This document shows positions 1 to 5,740 of a DNA stretch of 5,740 nt, piece after piece. A program made the translations under genes and the position numbers. This stretch comes from an uncultured Bacteroidales bacterium (GTDB taxonomy: Bacteria; Bacteroidota; Bacteroidia; Bacteroidales; Marinilabiliaceae): positions 1 through 5,740 of the forward strand of contig CALAUL010000102.1 in assembly GCA_937892255.1 (NCBI GenBank), in the 5' to 3' direction. The stretch's first letter is position 1. Each line of letters begins with the position of its first letter. The notes under the pieces are model-generated. The model saw nothing but the letters and a program-made list of their open reading frames with translations, made no database searches and was not told the origin of the DNA.

Positions 1-2926
1 GACTCTTGAGAGTGACACCAAGATGGTAGATGAAGTTGTCGTAACAGCTATGGGTATGAAGCGAAGTGAGAAAGCTCTTGGCTATTCGGCAACATCGGTC
101 AATGGCGATGATATATCAAAGAAACGTTCGAGTGATATCATGTCAAGTTTGGCAGGTAAGATAGCGGGTGTACAGATTTCGGCTACATCATCAGACCCGG
201 GAGCTTCTAATTCGGTAGTTATACGTGGTGTTAGTTCGCTTACAGGTTCAAACCAACCACTATATGTAGTAGATGGTGTGCCATTGAATAACACATCTAC
301 AAGTTCGAGTGATGGTCTCAATAATGGATATGACTTTGGTAACGGTGCTAATGCTGTCAACCCTGATGATGTTGAGAATATGACTATCTTGAAAGGAGCA
401 GCAGCTACGGCGTTGTATGGATCACGTGCAGCAGGTGGTGTTGTGATGATTACAACGAAGAGTGGTAAGAAGGGCAAGGGTATCGGTATAGAGTACAACG
501 GAGGTATTCAGTGGAGTAACATTTTGCGTTTGCCACAGTTTCAAAATGACTTTGGTATGGGCTGGGACGGAGACAAGACAGATAATGAGAATGGTTCTTG
601 GGGTCCTCGTTTTGATGGTACATGGCAAGTGTATGGTACTATCTACAACAATTCGCAGAAGTACAAACCATATGTAGCTATGGAAGATAATGTGAAGGAC
701 TTTTTCGATGTAGGTTTTCGTTATAGCAATAGTCTTTCGTTTAATGGTGCGACAGATAATAGTGACTTCTATGTATCATTTTCGCAGATCTCAGATGATG
801 GTATAGTACCTACGGAAGCAGATTCATACGACAAATATACGTTCTCTATGCGTGGAAAGCATAAGGTGGGAGCACTTACATTCTCGGCAGCAGCCAATTA
901 TGCATATCAGCAGAATAGTTTTGCTTCTACAGGTCAGGGCTTGTCGATGTACAACTCAGTGTTGCAGAGTCCGCGAGACATCAGTTTCTTGGGATTGAAG
1001 GATTTGACAGACCCATTTAACACTCCAGGATATTATTATACACCATACGGAGTAACGAATCCATACTATTTGCTTGAGAATAATAAGGCAGAATACAGAT
1101 CGGAGCGTTTCTATGGTAAGTTTGAATTTAACTACGATATTACGAAGTATTTGAAACTTACCTATCGTTTTGGTCTTGACCAGACGACAGGTTCGATGTT
1201 CTTCGGTAAGCCCAATTTGTATGCTCTCTTCTATGAGGGAACACCAAATGGAGAGGGGCAAGGAACTTCGTCTCCGTTTGTTGGAGAAACGGGTTCTGTC
1301 TTTGAGATGACATCACGTCGTAGAGAGATGAATCATGATGTCATACTTATGCTTGACTTACCTATAGGTGAGAAGTTTAATCTCAATGCACTTGTGGGCT
1401 TTAATGGTAATGAGCGTTGGTCAAGAAGTCTCTCATCATCGATATCAGGCCTTACAATACCATTGTGGTATAACTTGTCTAATACAACATCACCAGCAAC
1501 GACGGAGACATCAGAGTGGAAACGTCGACTTATGGGTGTGTATGGTCAAGTAGAAGCAGCATGGAATAATATGCTATATGCTACGTTCTCTGCACGTAAT
1601 GACTATTCGTCAACATTGCCAGAGGATAACCGTTCGTTCTTTTATCCTGGTGTAACAGGTAGCTTTATCTTCTCAGAGTTGTTGCCAGAGGATTCACGAG
1701 ATATTTTTACCTTTGGTAAGATACGTTTAGCATGGGGTAAGACTGGTAATGATGCTGATGTATATATGACAAACTCAGTATATGCGCAGGGTGCACATAA
1801 TGGATTTTGGAGTTCAGGAGGAGGTTTGTATGCATTCCCTTATAAGTCAGCAGGGTATAATGCATATTCTGTAGGCAATACACTTGGAAGTAACACGTTA
1901 TCGCCAGAGATGACTACTGAGAGTGAGGTCGGCTTGAATGTAGCCTTCTTCAAAAACAGATTTTCTATAGACGCAGCGCTCTATAATCGTTCGACAGATA
2001 AGCAGGTCTATTCTCTTGATATGGACCCAGCAACGGGATATAACTATCAGAATACAAACCTTGGAGAGGTTGAGAACAAGGGTATAGAGTTGTTGGTGAG
2101 TGTTACTCCTGTTGAGATAGGAGACTTTGAGTGGTCTATCGATTGGAACTGGACTAAGAATAAGAGTAAAGTCATTAGTTTGCCTGAGTCGTTAGGAGGA
2201 GAGAGTGTTATCAATGGTTTGACAGGTGATGTATCGATGTATGCCATAGTAGGAATGCCAGTAGGTGTATTTAAGGCAGAAGTACCTGTGATGACAGAAG
2301 ATGGTAAGATAGTCTGTGATGAGTCAGGATTGCCTATAGCTGCACCGGATATGGCAATAGTAGGAGATATGAACAGTAAGTATCAGATGGGTATATCTAC
2401 AGCCTTATCATGGAAAGGACTTCGCTTGTCAGCAGACCTTGATATACGCAGAGGAGGTGTTATGTTCTCACAGACAAAGTCGTTGATGTATTTCACTGGT
2501 AATGCTATGCAGACAGCGTATAATGACCGTAATCCATTTATTGTACCTAACTCAGTGAAGATGGATGAGAATGGTAATTATGTAGAGAATGATATAATAC
2601 TTCACGGTTCGAATATTTGGACATATTGGGACGCCGGAGGTTCTGAGATGGGCTCTTTCGCTGTCATAGACAAGTCATACGTAAAACTACGTTCAGTTGT
2701 ATTGTCATGGGACGTGCCATCATCATGGTTGTCAAAGACAAAATTCTTGCAGGGAGTACGACTATCGATGTATGGAAATAACTTATGGTTGTGGACACCA
2801 AAGAGCAATACGTTCATTGACCCTGAAGCAACAAGCTTCGGTAATGACCTTGAGGGTAGCTTTGGTGAGTTTTGTTCTAACCCAAGTTCTCGTCACTTCG
2901 GTATGAACTTAATGCTTAAATTCTAA
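1..2926 (+). CDS. SusC/RagA-family TonB-linked outer-membrane transporter, 5'-partial
   Basis: TonB-dependent channel that imports a SusD-captured ligand across the outer membrane. The frame is already open at position 2, so the ATG at 23 is an internal methionine. The signal peptide and the usual carboxypeptidase-like N-terminal domain (roughly 100 residues) lie upstream. Counting from the Met at 23: a TonB-box motif DEVVVTA at 3-9, a plug domain at about 10-150, and a barrel from about 155 to the end. The plug contains the SusC/RagA signature: NQPLYVVDGVPLNN at 77-90, then NPDDVEN and the LYGSRAAGGV block at 113-140. The C-terminus ends SRHFGMNLMLKF, with the final Phe typical of an outer-membrane barrel sorted by BAM. 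The visible 974 codons plus the missing N-terminus fit the normal SusC length of about 1000-1100. No frameshift is seen. An adjacent SusD gene 11 bases downstream supports the assignment. The substrate cannot be read from the sequence. Confidence 0.97.
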   Translation, partial: TLESDTKMVDEVVVTAMGMKRSEKALGYSATSVNGDDISKKRSSDIMSSLAGKIAGVQISATSSDPGASNSVVIRGVSSLTGSNQPLYVVDGVPLNNTSTSSSDGLNNGYDFGNGANAVNPDDVENMTILKGAAATALYGSRAAGGVVMITTKSGKKGKGIGIEYNGGIQWSNILRLPQFQNDFGMGWDGDKTDNENGSWGPRFDGTWQVYGTIYNNSQKYKPYVAMEDNVKDFFDVGFRYSNSLSFNGATDNSDFYVSFSQISDDGIVPTEADSYDKYTFSMRGKHKVGALTFSAAANYAYQQNSFASTGQGLSMYNSVLQSPRDISFLGLKDLTDPFNTPGYYYTPYGVTNPYYLLENNKAEYRSERFYGKFEFNYDITKYLKLTYRFGLDQTTGSMFFGKPNLYALFYEGTPNGEGQGTSSPFVGETGSVFEMTSRRREMNHDVILMLDLPIGEKFNLNALVGFNGNERWSRSLSSSISGLTIPLWYNLSNTTSPATTETSEWKRRLMGVYGQVEAAWNNMLYATFSARNDYSSTLPEDNRSFFYPGVTGSFIFSELLPEDSRDIFTFGKIRLAWGKTGNDADVYMTNSVYAQGAHNGFWSSGGGLYAFPYKSAGYNAYSVGNTLGSNTLSPEMTTESEVGLNVAFFKNRFSIDAALYNRSTDKQVYSLDMDPATGYNYQNTNLGEVENKGIELLVSVTPVEIGDFEWSIDWNWTKNKSKVISLPESLGGESVINGLTGDVSMYAIVGMPVGVFKAEVPVMTEDGKIVCDESGLPIAAPDMAIVGDMNSKYQMGISTALSWKGLRLSADLDIRRGGVMFSQTKSLMYFTGNAMQTAYNDRNPFIVPNSVKMDENGNYVENDIILHGSNIWTYWDAGGSEMGSFAVIDKSYVKLRSVVLSWDVPSSWLSKTKFLQGVRLSMYGNNLWLWTPKSNTFIDPEATSFGNDLEGSFGEFCSNPSSRHFGMNLMLKF

Positions 2927-2931
2927 AGGAG
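2927..2931 (+). promoter_or_regulatory. Shine-Dalgarno-like site before the susD-like gene
   Basis: AGGAG lies in the short SusC-SusD gap, 6 bases before the ATG at 2938, within the purine run AAAGGAGAG that overlaps the SusC stop codon. A good Shine-Dalgarno match is notable because Bacteroidota genes often lack one, and the next two genes in this operon have none. It supports the start at 2938, which is also the start that gives a proper lipoprotein signal peptide. Use in translation is inferred. Confidence 0.6.
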
Positions 2932-2937
2932 AGAATT

Positions 2938-4431
2938 ATGAATAGATTTATAATAACATTAAGCAGTTTGGCGTTATTATTCACGTCATGTGAATTGGAT
3001 ATCAATGATAATCCAAACTATCCGGACTCAGGTACTATAAGTGCAGATTTGGTATTTCCAAATGCGCAGTTGGGTCTTGTTGCTACGATAAGTGACAATA
3101 TGTTCAACTATGCAGGTTTCTTTGCGCAGTACTTTAATCAGTTGCCGGAGTCACAGCAGTTTGATGCAATATCAGAGAACCGTATAAATGTATCGGACCA
3201 GGTATTTGACGGAGCGTATCGTACACTTTATTCGGGAGTACTTGCAGACCTTGAAGATGTAAAGAAGAAGACTACCAGTACAGCCGACTTATTGGCAGTA
3301 GCAGTCTTGCGTACTATGTCATTCCAGCTTCTTGTTGACAATACAGACAAGACACCATATATTGAATCTCTTGGAGGTAGTGAGGTGCCTAATCCGAAGT
3401 ATGATGATGGAGAAGTGGTTTACAAGGGAGTCCTTGCAGAGCTTGATGAAGCATTGTCAGCATATAAGACAAACAGTGAGCTGATGACTGTCACTGACAT
3501 GATGTTTAAGAAGAACATGACGCAGTGGGTAGGATTGGCCAATGCGGTTAAGCTACGTATGTATATGCGTATGTACGAGAAGGACAATTCGGTAAAAGAT
3601 AAGATTGTTGCTTTGGTAAATGATAATGACTTCTTTATAGGAGATGCAGCTCTTGATATCTTTGCAGATGTACCAGGTAACCGCAGTCCTTTCTACGCAA
3701 GTTATTATGAGTTGGGACAAGCTAACCATTGTGCTTCATACCCTATTATACAGTACATGCTTCATACTGACGACCCTCGTATAGCCTATGCCTATGATAA
3801 GACAGCGGCAGACGGTAAGTATGTAGGAGAGATACCGGGAGCGAAGAATGTCACTAAGGAGTGGGTAGGTTCGGAGAATTGGAAGAACAAGAATGTCAGC
3901 AATGTGAACTTCAAGCTTCATAATGGAACAGGCGCAACACGTCCGGGTATAATCTTTACGCAGGCAAATCTTCAGTTCTTGATAGCAGAAGCAAAATTGC
4001 GTTTCCTTAATGACGAAGCAGGAGCAAAAGTAGCGTATGAGGACGCTATAAAGGCAGACTTTGCATTTAAGGGATTTGACGGAGTGGAAACATACCTTGC
4101 TGGTGAATATGTCAACTTTGACCTCGCAGAGAACAAGCTTGAGCTTATCTATATGCAGAAGTGGGCTGCCTTTTGTTATACAGACCACATGGAAGCGTGG
4201 AGTGAGATACGTCGTACCGATGTGCCTAAGTTGTCGACAAAAGACGGAAAGAGTATATTCGAAACCCCATCTATATATACACCTGGAGAGCTGATAGAAC
4301 CTGTTCGCAATTCGATTGTAGGAGGAGGTCTTGTGAAGCGATTGCCATACTCATATAAGTCGTATACTATCAATCAGAATGCCCCAGAAGCAGTTGAAAT
4401 AAATGTACCTGTATGGTGGGACGTAAAGTAA
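2938..4431 (+). CDS. SusD/RagB-family surface lipoprotein (SusD-like_2 type)
   Basis: Ligand-binding lid of the SusC transporter, anchored by lipid to the outer face of the outer membrane. Residues 1-17 are a lipoprotein signal peptide with lipobox FTSC and lipidated Cys18. The acidic ELDINDNPNYP that follows resembles both the Bacteroidota surface-export signal and the conserved start of the SusD-like_2 (PF12771-like) group. Family features include the helical (TPR-like) segment WVGLANAVKLRMYMRMY at 197-213, the LQFLIAEAKLR helix at 345-355, and the ELIYMQKWAAF segment at 402-412. The last leads into EAWSEIRRTDVPKL at 419-432, near the C-terminus as usual. At 497 residues it is of normal family length and intact. 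It starts 11 bases after the SusC stop, so it is almost surely co-transcribed and translationally close. Only two cysteines, 265 and 413, remain after Cys18. The bound ligand is unknown. Peptide binding is an inference from the operon type. Confidence 0.95.
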   Translation: MNRFIITLSSLALLFTSCELDINDNPNYPDSGTISADLVFPNAQLGLVATISDNMFNYAGFFAQYFNQLPESQQFDAISENRINVSDQVFDGAYRTLYSGVLADLEDVKKKTTSTADLLAVAVLRTMSFQLLVDNTDKTPYIESLGGSEVPNPKYDDGEVVYKGVLAELDEALSAYKTNSELMTVTDMMFKKNMTQWVGLANAVKLRMYMRMYEKDNSVKDKIVALVNDNDFFIGDAALDIFADVPGNRSPFYASYYELGQANHCASYPIIQYMLHTDDPRIAYAYDKTAADGKYVGEIPGAKNVTKEWVGSENWKNKNVSNVNFKLHNGTGATRPGIIFTQANLQFLIAEAKLRFLNDEAGAKVAYEDAIKADFAFKGFDGVETYLAGEYVNFDLAENKLELIYMQKWAAFCYTDHMEAWSEIRRTDVPKLSTKDGKSIFETPSIYTPGELIEPVRNSIVGGGLVKRLPYSYKSYTINQNAPEAVEINVPVWWDVK

Positions 4432-4455
4432 GTGTAACAAACAAATGAGAATATC

Positions 4456-5154
4456 ATGAAGAGGATAATATATAATTTGACGTTATGTCTGCTGCTTTTA
4501 GGCTTCGTATCATGTGAAGATGAGACGACACAAGACAATTCGAAGATAACCTATCATGCTGAGATAACTCTTGAGGGTGAATCATCGATGTTTTGGGATT
4601 TAGGCAAGACATGGGAAGAACCGGGTTATTCGGCTGTCATGGCTGGCAAAGACGTCACAGATAAGGTTGAGATAAGCACAGACCTTGATGTTACCAAAGG
4701 TGGAGTGTACACTGTAAATTATGTTGTAACCAATGAAGACGGATTGAGCCGTAGTGAGACACGTACGGTATATGTAGCAGACCCTACACCTTCATCAATA
4801 CAATCAGGTATATGGACGGTGAGTGCAGATAGCTATCGTGAAGCAAACGTTACAACTACTTATGGTGATGAATATGACGTGCTCATCTTGCAAGTATCGC
4901 CGGGTAAGTTCTATATGTCGGATATGCTCGGTGGTTGGTACGAACAGCGTGCAGGCTATGGAAGTAGCTGTGCTATGGTAGGGCATATCCTCGTTGATGA
5001 GGCGGATATAATCTCAGGAGCGGGAGATGCATTTGTAGCTGAATGGGGTGATTCATACACCTCATTGATGGGCTTTGTAACTCAAGACGGAATAGAACTT
5101 ACGGTAGACTATGCCGAAATGATTTTCAACATGACACTGACTTATAATAATTAA
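4456..5154 (+). CDS. Ig-like (DUF5011-type) domain lipoprotein, SusCD accessory subunit
   Basis: Probable surface-exposed accessory lipoprotein of the SusCD transporter. Residues 1-19 form a lipoprotein signal peptide with lipobox FVSC and lipidated Cys20, followed by acidic EDETTQD. Residues about 45-109 match the bacterial Ig-like DUF5011 pattern: W-EEPGYSA, then GKDVTDKVEIS, then GGVYTVNYVVTNEDG, ending RTVYVAD. After a TPSS linker, residues about 115-232 form a second domain rich in aromatics and beta-strands (SGIWTVSAD, YDVLILQVSPGKFYMSD, LGGWYEQRAGYG), as in the DUF5012-type proteins that sit in this operon position. No catalytic motif is evident, so a structural or ligand-binding role is more likely than an enzymatic one. 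It follows the SusD-like gene by 24 A-rich bases with no Shine-Dalgarno. The ATG at 4456 is preferred because it gives the signal peptide directly. The family name for the C-terminal domain is from memory and less certain than the Ig-like call. Confidence 0.85.
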   Translation: MKRIIYNLTLCLLLLGFVSCEDETTQDNSKITYHAEITLEGESSMFWDLGKTWEEPGYSAVMAGKDVTDKVEISTDLDVTKGGVYTVNYVVTNEDGLSRSETRTVYVADPTPSSIQSGIWTVSADSYREANVTTTYGDEYDVLILQVSPGKFYMSDMLGGWYEQRAGYGSSCAMVGHILVDEADIISGAGDAFVAEWGDSYTSLMGFVTQDGIELTVDYAEMIFNMTLTYNN

Positions 5155-5165
5155 ACATAGTGATT

Positions 5166-5740
5166 ATGATTCGTAATAGATATATAGCAATAATGTCGGC
5201 TTTGTTAGCTGTCAGTTTTACAGCATGTGAAGTAGAGACAGATGAGGAGCCTGGCGGAACGGTCATGCAGGAGATGGCAGGAAAGTGGACTGTGACATTT
5301 GAGCAGAGCGTTAAGGAGTACAATGTCATAATAGGAGAATCAACAGAGAGTCCTAATTTGGCATCTATGACAGCTGAGCAACTTGCTGCGGAGGAGTGGG
5401 AAGATTTCTTTGGAGTAGGTAAAGTGTCAGTAGTGACAGCTAACACAGCAGATGAGAAGTCAGATGTCATGTGGTTTTCAGATGAAGGAGCTTTTTGGGA
5501 GTATAAAGTGCTTTGTGATGTAGATAAGAGTACACTCTCATTTAGCTGTACTGAACAACTTGCTTATGAGGGAGAAGATGGAGACCCTGACTGCTATGTC
5601 AACTGCTATCATGGTAAGATACTCAAGGGAGCAGCGACGACACCGCGAGGAGTACCAGCAGACAGTATTGTAGCATACTTCTCTTTTAGCGATGATTCAA
5701 ACGGATTTACGCTTATGAAGATGTCGGGCTATCGCTATAC
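5166..5740 (+). CDS. Lipid_bd-family (PF12888-like) 'putative hydrolase' lipoprotein, 3'-partial
   Basis: The frame is open from the ATG at 5166 to the window edge (191 codons plus two bases). Residues 1-20 are a lipoprotein signal peptide with lipobox FTAC and lipidated Cys21, followed by acidic EVETDEEPGG, which suggests surface export. The rest matches the small Lipid_bd family: AGKWTVTFEQS at 38-48, WEDFFGVGKVSVVTANTAD at 78-96, then VMWFSDEGAFWEYKV at 101-115. DSIVAYFSFSDD at 166-177 and MSGYRYT at the edge correspond to the family's terminal ISGYRRTGF-like motif, so probably only some tens of residues or fewer are missing. The databases call the family a lipid-binding putative hydrolase, but I see no catalytic residues and doubt enzyme activity. 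Four cysteines (117, 128, 143, 147) after the lipidated one could make two disulfides. It begins 11 AT-rich bases after the preceding stop, without a Shine-Dalgarno, and is likely the fourth subunit of the same outer-membrane complex. Confidence 0.85.
   Translation, partial: MIRNRYIAIMSALLAVSFTACEVETDEEPGGTVMQEMAGKWTVTFEQSVKEYNVIIGESTESPNLASMTAEQLAAEEWEDFFGVGKVSVVTANTADEKSDVMWFSDEGAFWEYKVLCDVDKSTLSFSCTEQLAYEGEDGDPDCYVNCYHGKILKGAATTPRGVPADSIVAYFSFSDDSNGFTLMKMSGYRY

Noticed and set aside
23..25. ATG at 23 as the start of the SusC-like gene
   Set aside because: The same frame is open from position 2 and encodes TLESDTK directly before it, the usual lead-in to the TonB box. Starting at 23 would leave an outer-membrane protein without a signal peptide.
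82..498. Minus-strand 138-codon open frame within the SusC-like gene
   Set aside because: It lies antisense to the highly conserved plug domain, has no recognisable domain or start context, and is a coding shadow. The same applies to other antisense frames at 956-1261, 3736-4188 and 5126-5470.
4432..4455. Possible terminator or promoter in the 24-base gap between the second and third genes
   Set aside because: The gap is A-rich with no inverted repeat, no T-run and no room for a Bacteroidota -33/-7 promoter.
4445..4459. Tiny four-codon ORF (M-R-I-S-stop) whose TGA overlaps the ATG of the third gene
   Set aside because: It has no ribosome-binding site and is short enough to occur by chance. 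Translational coupling is possible but unsupported.
5126..5470. Minus-strand 114-codon open frame across the third-fourth gene junction
   Set aside because: The + strand here encodes a recognisable lipoprotein signal peptide and Lipid_bd motifs, so the antisense frame is a by-product.
1..5740. Complete absence of CTAG
   Set aside because: I found none, but CTAG is rare in many bacteria and one of its three reading frames contains the TAG stop, so it is much less informative than the GATC depletion.

Overview
The window is a fully coding stretch from a Bacteroidota genome, most likely order Bacteroidales. The evidence is a SusC/RagA-type TonB-dependent transporter followed directly by a SusD/RagB lipoprotein, a gene pair characteristic of that phylum. 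The accessory lipoproteins have Bacteroidota-style signal peptides with acidic residues straight after the lipidated cysteine, and Shine-Dalgarno sequences are mostly absent. I cannot assign a family or genus from the sequence alone.

Layout, all on the + strand. Positions 1-2926 hold the 3' part of a SusC-like outer-membrane transporter: TonB box, plug and whole barrel, with the start lying upstream of the window. Positions 2938-4431 hold a complete SusD-like lipoprotein. Positions 4456-5154 hold a complete small lipoprotein with an Ig-like domain (DUF5011 type) and a second C-terminal domain. Positions 5166-5740 hold a nearly complete lipoprotein of the Lipid_bd 'putative hydrolase' type (PF12888-like), cut by the window's 3' edge. 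The gaps are 11, 24 and 11 bases, so the four genes look like one operon. No internal promoter, terminator, RNA gene, repeat, insertion sequence or CRISPR array is visible, and no stretch over 300 bases lacks a gene.

How they work together: SusC forms the TonB-driven channel. SusD is the surface lid that captures ligand. The two small lipoproteins are probably extra surface subunits sitting on the same transporter. From memory, this gene order and these families match the Bacteroides thetaiotaomicron BT2264-BT2261 locus, whose products were purified as a four-component SusCD complex with bound peptide. A peptide-type rather than glycan-type substrate is therefore a reasonable hypothesis, but nothing in the window proves the substrate. 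No enzyme or regulator gene is present.

The most unexpected signal is not a gene. The tetranucleotide GATC is strongly depleted: 3 sites, all before position 1102. Aspartate is encoded by GAC every time the next codon starts with C, which suggests selection against GATC. I found no convincing sign of an undescribed biological system otherwise.
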